The notes under the pieces were generated by a model that was not told the DNA's origin, made no database searches, and was given only the letters and a program-made list of their open reading frames with translations. DNA of 64,000 nt from Prochlorococcus marinus str. MIT 9314 (GTDB lineage: Bacteria; Cyanobacteriota; Cyanobacteriia; PCC-6307; Cyanobiaceae). Within the stretch, counting starts at the first letter, position 1, and each line of letters opens with the position of its first letter. Where the stretch lies: positions 157,825 to 221,824 of the forward strand of contig NZ_JNAO01000008.1 in assembly GCF_000760035.1 (NCBI RefSeq). The letters are read 5' to 3'. The position numbers were made by a program, and so were the translations under genes. This document shows positions 19,534-29,068 of the stretch, piece after piece.

Positions 19534-19674
19534 TTATTTAAATCCAACCGCAGCTTGCCAAACAAATACCAATAAAAAGAAAAATAAAGGAATAAGTGGA
19601 AGAACATCAACAGTTGGAGCAAAAGCCTTGTAAGCCTCGGGCAATTCAGCGAATGTATTAAATAGAATGAGCAC
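19534..19674 (-). CDS. psbK: Photosystem II protein PsbK
   Basis: A 46-residue single-span membrane protein. The mature sequence [19 protein letters not shown] then a hydrophobic helix ending [10 protein letters not shown] is unmistakably PsbK, a low-mass core subunit near CP43 that also contacts plastoquinone and carotenoids. The first 9-10 residues ([10 protein letters not shown]) are the short leader removed from the protein. The start is GTG at 19674; no other start precedes the conserved LPEAY. It lies 34 bases after the end of tgt on the same strand, so it is probably cotranscribed with tgt. Confidence 0.94.
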
Positions 19675-19708
19675 CTTTTTTGATAATTTAATTAATTATG
19701 ATAAGACG

Positions 19709-20827
19709 TTACCACGTATAGTGAGCAATAGAGGATGTTTTCCAAGGAGCGAAATCATTTGTAAAACAATTATCTCTAATTGCAGTAGAAATTGCATCGG
19801 TAAATCTTATTAAATGAGCAATATTATGCAAACTTATGAGGGTTAGGCCTAATATTTCGTCATTTCTAATTAGATGATGCAAATATGCTCGAGAATAGGA
19901 TTTACATGTCTCGCATTTACAAGTTTTGTCAATTGGAGAAAAGTCATTTTTAAATCGAGCATTTCGCAAATTCAATCTTTCATCATTAAAAAATGCAGTG
20001 CCATGTCTTCCTAGTCTTGTAGGCAAAACACAGTCAAATATATCGAATCCATTAGCAACAGCTAAAGAAATTTCTCTTAAAGAGCCAATTCCCATTAAAT
20101 ATCTTGGTTTATTTATTGGCAAGAATTTTGGGACGTAATCAATTACACTATGTATTTCTTCCACTGCCTCGCCAACACTTACACCTCCCACTGCTATTCC
20201 AGGCAGATCAAAAGAACTTGTATATTTTGCGCTATATTCTCTCAATCTCGGATACTTACCACCTTGAACTATACCGAATAATGCTTGATTAGATTTCTTA
20301 TGATTCTCAACACATTTTTGCAACCATGAATGAGTTCTTTGTAAAGAGTCCTCAATATCATTTTCATTAGCTGTATGCGGAGGACAATGATCAAAAGCCA
20401 TCGCAACATCCGATCCAAGATCCATTTGAATCTGTATTACTTTTTCAGGTGATAAAAATACATGACTACCATCTCTTGGATTTTTAAATTCCACTCCTTT
20501 ATCAGAAATATTATTTAATTTGGCCAGACTAAACACTTGATATCCTCCTGAATCAGTAAGAATAGGCTTTGGCCAATTCATGAACTTATGTATTCCACCA
20601 GATTCTTTAACTAGTTTTTCTCCAGGTTGTAAATGAAGATGAAAGGTATTTGAGAGAATCATTTCTGATCCTGTAGAGGTTAACTGCTTAGATGAAATTC
20701 CTTTAACCGTTGCCAAAGTACCCACAGGCATAAATTTCGGTGTGTTTACCTGACCATTTGGTGTATGAAATATACCAGTTCTTGCCGCTGTATTACTGCA
20801 ATTCGATGTAATTTCAAATTCAAACAC
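19709..20827 (-). CDS. tgt: tRNA-guanine transglycosylase (queuine tRNA-ribosyltransferase)
   Basis: Tgt swaps guanine 34 of tRNAs with GUN anticodons for a queuosine precursor. The 372-residue product has the nucleophile and binding motifs of the family: [46 protein letters not shown], and the zinc site CKCETC followed downstream by a histidine. The length is normal. The start is GTG at 20827. psbK follows on the same strand, and cobS is divergent upstream. Confidence 0.96.
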   Translation of the reverse strand: MFEFEITSNCSNTAARTGIFHTPNGQVNTPKFMPVGTLATVKGISSKQLTSTGSEMILSNTFHLHLQPGEKLVKESGGIHKFMNWPKPILTDSGGYQVFSLAKLNNISDKGVEFKNPRDGSHVFLSPEKVIQIQMDLGSDVAMAFDHCPPHTANENDIEDSLQRTHSWLQKCVENHKKSNQALFGIVQGGKYPRLREYSAKYTSSFDLPGIAVGGVSVGEAVEEIHSVIDYVPKFLPINKPRYLMGIGSLREISLAVANGFDIFDCVLPTRLGRHGTAFFNDERLNLRNARFKNDFSPIDKTCKCETCKSYSRAYLHHLIRNDEILGLTLISLHNIAHLIRFTDAISTAIRDNCFTNDFAPWKTSSIAHYTW

Positions 20828-20925
20828 GATAATTTATAAAATTTTTTGATCCTTTTTTATTAATCTACTCTATTATTTAATATTGAATCTATTTTTATCT
20901 CATCAAAAAATATTTAATAAAAAAT

Positions 20926-21666
20926 TTGGCAGGATCTTGGATTTTCTATACGACATTTCCAAAGATACCTTTAATTAATCCCGAATTTAAAAATATTGCA
21001 CAATTTGCTCCGCCGTTAGGATTTTTGATTGGAACAATACAGAGTTATATCTTTCTTTTTTTTAGAACAAACTCTTGGTCAATTTATGCATCTGCATTAA
21101 TTTGTTTGGCTTCAGGATATTTAATTACTGGTGGTCTACACATTGATGGTTTAATGGATACTTTCGATGGTATTTTTGCAGGTAAAAAGAAACGTTTAAA
21201 AGCCATGAAAGACAGTAAAGTTGGTTCCTTTGGCGTTCAAGCTTTAGTTTTTATAACTTTAATTCAAATTGCTTGCATACTGAAAATTCAAAACCTAATA
21301 ATTTTTGTTTTACCTATATGCTTATTTTGGGGAAGATTTTCAAATTTATTTTTTATAGAAAAATTTAAATATATGAGTTACAAGAAAAAATCTATTAGCC
21401 ACAAAAAGTATTGGAATGGATTTAAAAAAGAATCTTTGATCTCCATTTTTTTTCTTTTAATTTTCATTATTTACCAATTATTTTCAATTACATCCCAAGC
21501 AATATTAATGAAATTTTTAATTCTTATTTTGATTGGTATTTTTCTGAGCTATTCTATCCCAAACATACTTGGCAATAAAATTGGAGGCTTCAATGGAGAT
21601 GCGTGTGGTGCAAGTGTTGTACTAGTTGAAACTGGCATGTTGTTTATACATGCAATTCTTTTATAG
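20926..21666 (+). CDS. cobS: Cobalamin-5'-phosphate synthase / adenosylcobinamide-GDP ribazoletransferase
   Basis: CobS joins adenosylcobinamide-GDP to the lower ligand nucleotide at the end of vitamin B12 or pseudo-B12 assembly. The 246-residue polytopic membrane protein has the family core GGLHIDGLMDTFDGIFAGKKKRLKAMKDSKVGSFG written across about residues 82-116, containing the conserved D-x-x-D-T-x-D metal site. The C-terminal GGFNGDACGAS matches the second conserved motif. The start is TTG at 20926, and about 15 more residues are seen in some relatives. It overlaps the kinase gene tail by 23 bases. Confidence 0.9.
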   Translation: MAGSWIFYTTFPKIPLINPEFKNIAQFAPPLGFLIGTIQSYIFLFFRTNSWSIYASALICLASGYLITGGLHIDGLMDTFDGIFAGKKKRLKAMKDSKVGSFGVQALVFITLIQIACILKIQNLIIFVLPICLFWGRFSNLFFIEKFKYMSYKKKSISHKKYWNGFKKESLISIFFLLIFIIYQLFSITSQAILMKFLILILIGIFLSYSIPNILGNKIGGFNGDACGASVVLVETGMLFIHAILL

Positions 21667-22780
21667 GTAGTTCTAAATAGAAAATATTTTTCTTCTTAAG
21701 ATTTTTTAATTTCTCAGTATTATCAATCGAGTTTTCTTCCAGCAATCTCAAATCTCCTCCAATATGTTTTGCCAGTTTCCTCGCCAAAAAAAGTCCTACA
21801 CCAGTGCCGTCCTTCTTCTTAGCGGCAGATCCTCTAAAACCTTTTTCAAAAATTTTCTTGTTTTCATTTTTGGTTATTTTTTTACCATTATCAAATATAC
21901 AAAGTCCATTATTCATAATTGCGAGTCCAATTTCAGCATCTTTTTGGGCATATTTAAACGCATTTTCTAATAAATTGGCCACAATTTCAGCAATTACAGC
22001 ATATTCTGCCTTTAATGGCGAAATAGTCCAATCTGGCCAAAGAGAAGGTTCAGTCCAATCTCTATTCTCTAAGTCCGCATTAGCTTTACCCCTTTCTAAT
22101 ATTGGCCTCAATAAACTTTGAACAGTTATTACCTTTTTATTATCTAAATTTGGTGGTAATAATAATCTTTCCTCTCCAATTTCCAAAGGAAGTTGCATAG
22201 ATGAATTTAATTGCGCAAAAGAATCCATATATTGATTAATTTGTTTTTGCTCTATTATCATGCGTTCGACTATTTCAATAGAATCATCATCTGAACCAAG
22301 TCTTTTTATTAGTAATTTTGCATATGTCCTAATAGCAGCCAACGGATTCCTTAATTGATGGACGATGACATTAACCTGATTTTTTAAATAATTGATTTCT
22401 TCATTTTTATTTTGACGTTCTAATTCGATAGAGACGCATTTAGCTAGAGATATTGAAAGCGCTTTTAATCTAGAATCAAGTGATACTGGCCAATTCCCCC
22501 CTCTCAAATCTGTTTCTACCCTAAGAACACCAAGTAGAATATCGTTTTCTTGAAGCGGGTACCATCTTCTATTAGGCGATGAAACTTTTAGTGAAGGATC
22601 ATCTTCTATTGATGTAAGAAGCCTATCAATTTGCGGCCATTGACCAATCATTTCAAAAGATGCTTTAGTTCCTTGCTTAGCTGTAGCAAGATACATAACT
22701 AAATTAGTTACGCCCATTGAGCAACCAAAACTCTCTAGCTGTTTTATAATCAGTTCTTCAAATTTTTTTGAAAGATTCAT
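21644..22780 (-). CDS. Sensor histidine kinase, Hik2/CSK-like
   Basis: A 378-residue soluble kinase. The N-terminal sensor region (about 1-125) looks like a degenerate GAF domain and contains C20 in ESFGCSMG. The phospho-acceptor is H141 in HQLRNPLAAIRTYAKLL. The ATP-binding region shows the N box NLLENAFKYA (N273), then FDNGKKI and GTGVGLFLARKL. There is no membrane span. Soluble GAF-type kinases of this size with a conserved cysteine near the N-terminus resemble cyanobacterial Hik2 and the chloroplast sensor kinase, which sense the redox state of photosynthesis. That assignment is an inference; no response regulator is adjacent. The start is ATG at 22780. Confidence 0.82.
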   Translation of the reverse strand: MNLSKKFEELIIKQLESFGCSMGVTNLVMYLATAKQGTKASFEMIGQWPQIDRLLTSIEDDPSLKVSSPNRRWYPLQENDILLGVLRVETDLRGGNWPVSLDSRLKALSISLAKCVSIELERQNKNEEINYLKNQVNVIVHQLRNPLAAIRTYAKLLIKRLGSDDDSIEIVERMIIEQKQINQYMDSFAQLNSSMQLPLEIGEERLLLPPNLDNKKVITVQSLLRPILERGKANADLENRDWTEPSLWPDWTISPLKAEYAVIAEIVANLLENAFKYAQKDAEIGLAIMNNGLCIFDNGKKITKNENKKIFEKGFRGSAAKKKDGTGVGLFLARKLAKHIGGDLRLLEENSIDNTEKLKNLKKKNIFYLELPIKELHV

Positions 22781-23033
22781 AATTAATGAAATTTTTGAGG
22801 AATTTATAAAAAAAAAACTTGAAAAAGGGCTTGTAAAATATGAAAAAAGTATTAAGATGTATAAATAGGTCTGACTTTAGCCAGCCTTAAATATGAATAT
22901 TTAATCATATTTTAAGCTACATCAGGGGTTGATGGGTCCTCTATGTAATTTGAAGTGAATTTTAAATCACATATATAAGATTAGTAACAATTAATAAGAC
23001 TAATCACATTAATAATTTCAGGAGTACCAATCA
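22781..23033. other. Structured 253-base region between kinase and DUF3155 genes
   Basis: No conserved gene is visible. It contains a long hairpin at 22886-22917: arms CTTAAATATGA and TCATATTTTAAG pair with one bulged base around an 8-base loop. A 16-codon frame with ATG at 22840 ends with a TAA (22888-22890) that lies inside the left arm of the hairpin. Further downstream are GATGGGTCCTC and an AGGAG about nine bases before the DUF3155 start. This could be a long 5' leader of the DUF3155 gene or a small RNA; the sequence cannot decide. Confidence 0.4.
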
Positions 23034-23402
23034 ATGTCAAAAAAAAGAAAAAGAATCAGCAGAAGAAGATTGGCTGGACAAAGAGTAATGGCACATGTAC
23101 CTATTTATCATATCGAAACCGGTAAACATAAACCAGTTACAGCAGCAAGAAGATTCATAGCCGAAAATGGTCTTTCTGCACCTTCAGTTTTCAATGTGAG
23201 AAGGAATGAACATACAACCGATAGGTTTTTTTGGGGTGAAAAAGGGTTATTCAGCGCCCAATATGCTGAAGAAAATCATTTTCTATTTCCATCACTAAAA
23301 GTTGTAGTTGAAGGAATTGGTGAAGAAAAAATATTCGAAGGTCTAGAACTTACTGCAGATGATTGGGAAGAGATTGAAGAATACGAATACGCTTTTGTTT
23401 AA
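23034..23402 (+). CDS. DUF3155 conserved cyanobacterial protein
   Basis: A 122-residue protein with a very basic start (MSKKRKRISRRRLAGQRVM), a central conserved region with THE-like segment IYHIETGKHKPVTAARRFI, and an acidic end (DDWEEIEEYEYAFV). This matches the DUF3155 family, found across cyanobacteria; the function is unknown. The basic head could bind nucleic acid, but this is a guess. The start is ATG at 23034 with a good AGGAG upstream. The stop overlaps the convergent hydrolase gene by four bases. Confidence 0.85.
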   Translation: MSKKRKRISRRRLAGQRVMAHVPIYHIETGKHKPVTAARRFIAENGLSAPSVFNVRRNEHTTDRFFWGEKGLFSAQYAEENHFLFPSLKVVVEGIGEEKIFEGLELTADDWEEIEEYEYAFV

Positions 23403-24016
23403 AAAATATTACTTATATTTGAACTTATAAAATTAATTAAATTTGAATCAATTTGATGAAATCCATCGAATTCTAATAATTCACAAAATTTAGAAGACTT
23501 GCTCTTTACCTTTTCATAAATAGTCCTAGAAGCATCTATAGGCACGACGTTATCGAATAAACCATGACTAATAATCAATGGTGAGCATTTTTCTCCTGGC
23601 TCCCAGTTTGGATGCGGATAACCACTACAAGCAACAATTAATCCAAAATTTAATTTAAATCCTGCATCAATTGCCATTGCCGCCCCCTGAGAGAACCCCA
23701 ACAAAATTGTTTTTCTTAATGGAATCTGATCAGTATCAAACTTTTTTAATGTAACTAAAAGTTTATTTACTTCAATCTCAGCTCCATTCCAATCATGTGG
23801 GTATAGTCCATACCATTGTCTTCCCTGACCACTTGGATGTAATCCAGAAGCCCTCAAAGAAATTACCTCAAAATCAAGATTTATTTCTTCAGTCATCTCC
23901 TCTCCAAATGCTAAAAGATCATCTGAATCAGCTCCCCAACCATGCATCAAAATAATTCTATGAGTTGCAGTTTGAGAGCTAATCGAGACAAATTCATGAT
24001 TGATAGCATATTTCAT
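23399..24016 (-). CDS. Alpha/beta hydrolase, phospholipase/carboxylesterase type
   Basis: A 205-residue alpha/beta hydrolase. The nucleophile elbow is LLGFSQGAAM, the oxyanion region HGWGADSDDL, the acid residue in SHGLFDNVVP, and the catalytic histidine in FDGFHQID. The small size and the G-F-S-Q-G elbow are typical of the carboxylesterase/thioesterase family that includes acyl-protein thioesterase. No signal peptide is present. The natural ester is unknown. The start is ATG at 24016, divergent from purH 33 bases away. Confidence 0.87.
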   Translation of the reverse strand: MKYAINHEFVSISSQTATHRIILMHGWGADSDDLLAFGEEMTEEINLDFEVISLRASGLHPSGQGRQWYGLYPHDWNGAEIEVNKLLVTLKKFDTDQIPLRKTILLGFSQGAAMAIDAGFKLNFGLIVACSGYPHPNWEPGEKCSPLIISHGLFDNVVPIDASRTIYEKVKSKSSKFCELLEFDGFHQIDSNLINFISSNISNIF

Positions 24017-24049
24017 GTTTATATTCTTAAGTAAGTAAACTTTCCCATA

Positions 24050-25603
24050 ATGTCACCATTAGCTTTAGTAAGTGTCTCTGATAAAAAAAATATAATCCCA
24101 TTTTGTAAGGAATTGGTAGAGCAATTTAATTATAAAATTCTATCAAGTGGAGGCACTGCAAAATATCTTATGGAAGCAAAAATTCCAGTTATTAAAGTTG
24201 CAGATTTTACTAATTCTCCAGAAATTCTTGGAGGAAGAGTTAAAACTTTACATCCAAAAATACACGGGGGAATATTAGCTAAAAGAACTGATGAGGAACA
24301 TAAAAAAGATATAGAAGCTAACAATCTTGAATTTATTGACTTAGTAGTTGTAAATTTATATCCTTTCAAAAAAACAGTAGATCAAGGAGCTAAATGGGAA
24401 GATGCTATTGAAAATATCGATATTGGAGGACCATCAATGATTCGTTCTGCAGCTAAAAATCATAAAGATGTTTCCGTTTTAGTTGATCCTAGTCAGTATC
24501 AAAATTTTCTTGAAGAAAGTAAAAAAGGTGCATTAAAGGACTCATATAAAGCAAAATTAGCCCTTGAAGCTTTTCAACATACAGCAGACTATGACTCTGC
24601 AATATCTAATTGGATAAGAAAAGAAAGAGGTTTACAATCTTCCAAATATATTGAATCTTATCCACTAATCAAAACCTTAAGATATGGGGAGAATCCACAT
24701 CAAAAAGCTTTTTGGTATGGTTTAAGTAACATTGGCTGGAACTCAGCAGAACAATTACAAGGTAAAGAATTAAGTTATAACAATCTATTAGATTTAGAAG
24801 CAGCACTTTCAACAGTTTTAGAATTTGGCTACACAGAAAAAGATGAACTTACAACCGACATTTTCGCTTCTGTTATTCTAAAACACAATAATCCATGTGG
24901 TGCCTCTATAAGTAATTCAGCTTCTCAAGCATTTTTGAATGCTTTGGAATGCGACTCTGTTAGTGCATTTGGAGGAATAGTTGCTTTTAATTCAAATGTT
25001 GATAGTGCAACCGCAATTCACCTCAAAGATATTTTCTTAGAGTGTGTCGTTGCTCCATCTTTTGATGAGGAAGCTTTAGAAATTTTAAAAGTTAAAAAGA
25101 ATTTAAGAATTTTAAAGTTTTCAAAAGATAAACTTCCAAAAAAGGATCAAACTTCTACTAAATCAATAATGGGAGGATTACTCATACAAGACACTGATGA
25201 TTGTGAAGAAAAAACTGAAAATTGGATTTCAGTAACCAATAAAAATCCGAATAATCAAATTAACTTAGATCTAAATTTTGCATGGAAAATTTGTAAACAC
25301 GTGAAATCTAATGCCATTGTTATTGCGAAAGACCAAAAAACTATTGGTATTGGAGCTGGACAAATGAATAGAGTGGGAGCAGCAAAAATTGCATTAGAAG
25401 CAGCTGGAAGATTATGTACTGATGCAGTCTTGGCCAGCGATGGGTTTTTCCCATTTGCAGATACTGTAGAACTAGCTAATGAATATGGAATAAAGGCTAT
25501 TATTCAACCTGGAGGAAGTCTAAGAGACCAAGAAAGTGTTGATATGTGTAATTTGAAAGGAATCTCAATGGTATTTACGCAAAAAAGACACTTTTTACAT
25601 TAA
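24050..25603 (+). CDS. purH: AICAR transformylase / IMP cyclohydrolase
   Basis: PurH carries out the last two steps to IMP. The 517-residue product has the MGS-like IMP cyclohydrolase domain (about 1-195, with SVSDKKNI, SSGGTAKYL and GGRVKTLHPKIHGGIL) and the formyltransferase domain (about 200-517, with SVILKHNNPCGAS and GAGQMNRVGAAKIA). Residues LRYGENPHQKAFWY mark the junction. The length is normal. The start is ATG at 24050. It ends one base before the stop of the convergent DoxX gene. Confidence 0.97.
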   Translation: MSPLALVSVSDKKNIIPFCKELVEQFNYKILSSGGTAKYLMEAKIPVIKVADFTNSPEILGGRVKTLHPKIHGGILAKRTDEEHKKDIEANNLEFIDLVVVNLYPFKKTVDQGAKWEDAIENIDIGGPSMIRSAAKNHKDVSVLVDPSQYQNFLEESKKGALKDSYKAKLALEAFQHTADYDSAISNWIRKERGLQSSKYIESYPLIKTLRYGENPHQKAFWYGLSNIGWNSAEQLQGKELSYNNLLDLEAALSTVLEFGYTEKDELTTDIFASVILKHNNPCGASISNSASQAFLNALECDSVSAFGGIVAFNSNVDSATAIHLKDIFLECVVAPSFDEEALEILKVKKNLRILKFSKDKLPKKDQTSTKSIMGGLLIQDTDDCEEKTENWISVTNKNPNNQINLDLNFAWKICKHVKSNAIVIAKDQKTIGIGAGQMNRVGAAKIALEAAGRLCTDAVLASDGFFPFADTVELANEYGIKAIIQPGGSLRDQESVDMCNLKGISMVFTQKRHFLH

Positions 25604-25604
25604 A

Positions 25605-26165
25605 TTATGTTGATTTTGGATAATATGTAATCTTGTTTGTTTTTCTGAATAAAGATAGCCTTCCTGGGCCTGCACATAGAAAGTAGAGAGAAATAGCACC
25701 ATATATAAAAGACAATTCGAAAGCATAATTATGACCTTCAACCACTGCCAAAGGAAAACCTTCAAGTCCTGTATCAAGGAGATGAAAATAAACTGCAAAT
25801 GCCATGGTAGAGAATAGACCTAGAGAAGAAAGCCTTGCAAAAATACCTAAAGCCAATCCTGCTGGGCATACCAATTGAGTAATTGCTGCTCCAAAAGTCC
25901 AAATAACAGGATCACCTGGCAAAAATGGGAAGTACTTACCAACTACAAACTCAGCAAAACCCTGCGGATCCTGAAGTTTCTCCAAGCCATGATGGATCAT
26001 CAAAGCACAAAAACCTATTCTTAAAACAAAAATCGATAGTTCCCCAAGGATATTTACTTCTGATCCTGAAGATGAGTTGGCAACTACAACTTCAACTTTT
26101 TGGGGCGCTTTAGTTCTATTCATACTTGCAGTTTGAACCTCATTAGCTTGTGCTTTGTCTTCCAT
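25605..26165 (-). CDS. DoxX-family membrane protein
   Basis: A 186-residue protein with about 50 variable residues at the front and then four hydrophobic helices in the DoxX arrangement: LSIFVLRIGFCALMIHHGLEKL, then helices near 95-115, 120-140 and 150-170. HHGLEKLQDPQGF is the conserved family head. Members occur with respiratory or thiol-oxidising systems, but many have no known task. It lies on the same strand as ispH, 103 bases downstream of that gene's end. The start is ATG at 26165. Confidence 0.85.
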   Translation of the reverse strand: MEDKAQANEVQTASMNRTKAPQKVEVVVANSSSGSEVNILGELSIFVLRIGFCALMIHHGLEKLQDPQGFAEFVVGKYFPFLPGDPVIWTFGAAITQLVCPAGLALGIFARLSSLGLFSTMAFAVYFHLLDTGLEGFPLAVVEGHNYAFELSFIYGAISLYFLCAGPGRLSLFRKTNKITYYPKST

Positions 26166-26268
26166 ACTTCATAAATTTTTCATTATTCTAGTTAATAAAG
26201 TAGATCTTTTGGAATTATCTGAACAATAAATTAAAAAAACTAAGCAAATTTGTAACTGAATAACTAAT

Positions 26269-27465
26269 TCAAGAAGCAATATCAATTAACTTTTCAATAA
26301 CATCTGCAACGACCTTATCAGGAGTGGATGCACCTGAGGTAATTCCAACATTAATTTTTCCACTAGGTAGAAAATTTTTTTTAAGTTCTAATTCTGATCC
26401 TAATGGTTTATGAAATATTGAGTTTTCATTCACTGATATCCTCTCTGGCGTATCAATGTGAAAAGAAGAAATATTTTTAGTAATTGCTATTTCTTGTAGG
26501 TGAGTAGTATTGGAAGAATTGAAGCCTCCAATAACTACTAGAATATCAAGGTCTTCATCAACCAAAGAGAACATTGCATCTTGCCTTTCTTCAGTTGCAT
26601 CACAAATAGTATTGAAAGCTAAAAAGTGACTATTTAAGTTTTCTGGTCCAAATTTTTTTAACATCGTCCTTTCAAAAACCTTTCCAATTTCCTCAGTCTC
26701 GCTCTTAAGCATAGTTGTCTGATTTGCAACTCCCACTCTATCTAAATCTTTATCAGGATCAAATCCATTAGAACAAGCCTTAGCAAATTTGTTCATAAAC
26801 TCATTTCTATTACCTCTTCCGTGAATATATTCAGATACGTAGTTTGCTTCTTCTAAATCAAGCACAACTAAATATTTTCCCGCAAATGAACTTGTTGCGA
26901 GAGTTTCTTCATGCTTAAATTTTCCATGAATAATAGATGTGAAAACATGTTTTTTATGTTTTTCAACTGTATGCCAAACCTTAGAAACCCATGGACAGGT
27001 TGTATCAATAATATGACAACCCTTCTCATGCAAGAGTTTCATTTCTTGAACAGTAGCTCCGAAAGCAGGAAGTATAACAACATCACCATTAGACACTAAA
27101 GAAAAGTCTTTTATTCCATTTTTAGCTGAAATGAATTTTACATTCATTTTTCTTAAATGATCATTAACCGAGGGATTATGAATTATTTCGTTTGTTATCC
27201 AAATATTCTCATTTGGGTAATGTCTTCTCGTTTCATAGGCCATCGCCACAGCTCTTTCAACTCCCCAACAGAAACCGAAAGCTTGGGCTAACTTAATATT
27301 TAGTCTGCCTTTAGTGTAAGTAAAACCATTATCCCTAATAGAACTTATTAAATCACTTTGGTAAGCTTCTTCTAACGCTTGGGCTCTTTTTGTTGGAGAA
27401 TCGAAACCCCTTCTATTGTATCTATCAGAATGATGAAGAGATCTTCTAAAAGCTTGAGTATCCAT
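26269..27465 (-). CDS. ispH: 4-hydroxy-3-methylbut-2-enyl diphosphate reductase
   Basis: IspH (LytB) is the last enzyme of the MEP pathway and makes IPP and DMAPP, the precursors of carotenoids, phytol and quinones. The 398-residue product carries the three cysteines that bind the iron-sulfur cluster: C66 (GFCWGVERA), C157 (TTCPWV) and C288 ([11 protein letters not shown]). It has the extra N-terminal region of about 55 residues usual in cyanobacterial and plant forms. Electrons would come from ferredoxin. The start is ATG at 27465. DoxX follows on the same strand. Confidence 0.96.
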   Translation of the reverse strand: MDTQAFRRSLHHSDRYNRRGFDSPTKRAQALEEAYQSDLISSIRDNGFTYTKGRLNIKLAQAFGFCWGVERAVAMAYETRRHYPNENIWITNEIIHNPSVNDHLRKMNVKFISAKNGIKDFSLVSNGDVVILPAFGATVQEMKLLHEKGCHIIDTTCPWVSKVWHTVEKHKKHVFTSIIHGKFKHEETLATSSFAGKYLVVLDLEEANYVSEYIHGRGNRNEFMNKFAKACSNGFDPDKDLDRVGVANQTTMLKSETEEIGKVFERTMLKKFGPENLNSHFLAFNTICDATEERQDAMFSLVDEDLDILVVIGGFNSSNTTHLQEIAITKNISSFHIDTPERISVNENSIFHKPLGSELELKKNFLPSGKINVGITSGASTPDKVVADVIEKLIDIAS

Positions 27466-27499
27466 TTTTTTATATTACAACGTTTTAAATAATTTTTCG

Positions 27500-27535
27500 T
27501 AAAAAAAAAGAAACCTGACATAAGTCAGGTTTCTT
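27500..27535 (-). terminator. Intrinsic terminator of amt1
   Basis: A perfect 12-base-pair stem (AAGAAACCTGAC / GTCAGGTTTCTT, arms at 27508-27519 and 27524-27535) closes a four-base loop. On the minus strand the stem is followed by a run of T (27509-27501). It stands 20 bases past the amt1 stop, so it should end the amt1 transcript before ispH. It is the best terminator in the window. Confidence 0.92.
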
Positions 27536-27554
27536 AAATCAATTTTTTGTTAGA

Positions 27555-29015
27555 TTATTTAGCAGATGCAAAGTCTGGATATGCTTCCATTCCATGCTCT
27601 CCTATATCTAAGCCTTGTGTCTCTTCCTCTTCAGATACTCGGATTCCACCGAATAATCCTCCAATTACAGACCAGGCAATCCAGCAAGTAACTAGTGTCC
27701 AAATAGCATAAGCTGCGGCACCAAGAGCTTGAACTAGGAGAAGAGTAATGCCTCCACCATTGAACAATCCCATACCTGCTCCATCACCTTGTACAGCTGT
27801 ACCCCAAAGACCGATAACTACAGTACCCCATACACCACAAACTCCGTGAACAGAGAATGCACCTACAGGATCATCGATCTCAGCGGCATCAAGTGCTGCA
27901 ACAGAAAATACAACAATAATTCCGCCAACTAGTCCTGCGAACCAGGCGCCAGCAAGAGTCATATCACCACAACCAGCAGTGATACTAACTAAACCAGCAA
28001 GGATACCGTTAATTATCATTGTAAGATCAGGCTTACCAGAAGTTAAAGTTGAAACAATAGTTGCACCAATAGCTCCTGCTGCTGCTGCTAAAGTAGTTGT
28101 TACAGCAACATATGGAACCCATTGATCCATAGCAAGTTGAGAACCGGGGTTAAATCCGTACCAACCTATCCATAGGACTAATGCACCTAGAGTAGCTATA
28201 GCCATATTGTGTCCTGGCATAGCCTGTGGTTTCCCATCAGAGTATTTGCCAATTCTTGGTCCAAGAAGCATAGCTCCTACAAGACCCGCCCATGCTCCAA
28301 CTGAGTGAACAATTGAAGAACCAGCAAAATCAACAAAACCTAAAGAATCAAGCCAACCACCATTCCATTTCCAGCTACCAGCAATTGGATATATAAATGC
28401 AGTTAATACAACGGCAAAAACAACAAATTCTCCAAATTTAACTCTTTCAGCAACAAGACCGGAAACGATTGTTGCCGCAGTTCCTGCAAAAGCAGACTGG
28501 AACAAGAAATCAACAGTTGGGACTAATCCAGCATCAGTTACCATATCTGCAGTAACTGTTGGATCAAAAAATAAGCCGCCAAAATAAAGCCAACCGTCGG
28601 CAACACTTCCTCCGTACATTAATGAATAGCCGATAAACCAATAAGAAGTTACAGCTAGAGCAAATACAAAGAGGTTTTTAGCAAGAATGTTAACAGCGTT
28701 CTTAGAACGGCACATACCTGCCTCAACCATAGCGAAACCGGCGTTCATAAAGATCACTAGAATAGTAGCGATCAAAAGCCATAGATTGTTAGCAAGAAAA
28801 GCTGCATTCAACTCAGGTAAATCAGCTGCGTGAGCTGAAAGATTAAAAATACCTAAACCAAACAAAGCTAGGGGAACAGTTGCAAGCCACAACATTGAGC
28901 GGTTTGAACTAAATCCTCGAATACTCCTCAAAAGGAGCATAGGTCCATTCACAAGACTTGCATCTTGAAGTTTGGACCTAGAGCGCCTTTGAGGCGTTTG
29001 CAAAGCAGTGGTCAT
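27555..29015 (-). CDS. amt1: Ammonium transporter Amt1
   Basis: A 486-residue ammonium channel with about 11 transmembrane helices after a 45-residue leader that itself contains a hydrophobic segment (LWLATVPLALFGLGIFNL). The twin pore histidines are in IVHSVGAWAGL and FSVHGVCGVWGT. Other hallmarks are NAGFAMVEAGMCRSKN and LVLWIGWYGFNPGS. It lets ammonium, the preferred nitrogen source, enter the cell. It stands alone, with its own NtcA-type promoter upstream and a strong intrinsic terminator downstream. Base composition is more G+C-rich than its neighbours, as expected of a highly expressed gene. The start is ATG at 29015. Confidence 0.97.
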   Translation of the reverse strand: MTTALQTPQRRSRSKLQDASLVNGPMLLLRSIRGFSSNRSMLWLATVPLALFGLGIFNLSAHAADLPELNAAFLANNLWLLIATILVIFMNAGFAMVEAGMCRSKNAVNILAKNLFVFALAVTSYWFIGYSLMYGGSVADGWLYFGGLFFDPTVTADMVTDAGLVPTVDFLFQSAFAGTAATIVSGLVAERVKFGEFVVFAVVLTAFIYPIAGSWKWNGGWLDSLGFVDFAGSSIVHSVGAWAGLVGAMLLGPRIGKYSDGKPQAMPGHNMAIATLGALVLWIGWYGFNPGSQLAMDQWVPYVAVTTTLAAAAGAIGATIVSTLTSGKPDLTMIINGILAGLVSITAGCGDMTLAGAWFAGLVGGIIVVFSVAALDAAEIDDPVGAFSVHGVCGVWGTVVIGLWGTAVQGDGAGMGLFNGGGITLLLVQALGAAAYAIWTLVTCWIAWSVIGGLFGGIRVSEEEETQGLDIGEHGMEAYPDFASAK

Positions 29016-29068
29016 AAAAAAAAATTAGAGCTGCAAAAAAACAGTTTTACTGTTTCCTTTCAAATTTA

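Noticed and set aside
20926..21100. Possible B12 riboswitch before cobS or before the CobA/BtuR-like gene
   Set aside because: I looked for the conserved B12-box core (GCCACTG) in both upstream regions and did not see it; the cobS upstream spacer is also too short.
21764..22121. Open frames on the plus strand inside the histidine kinase gene
   Set aside because: They are antisense to the conserved ATP-binding domain and show no start signals or family patterns.
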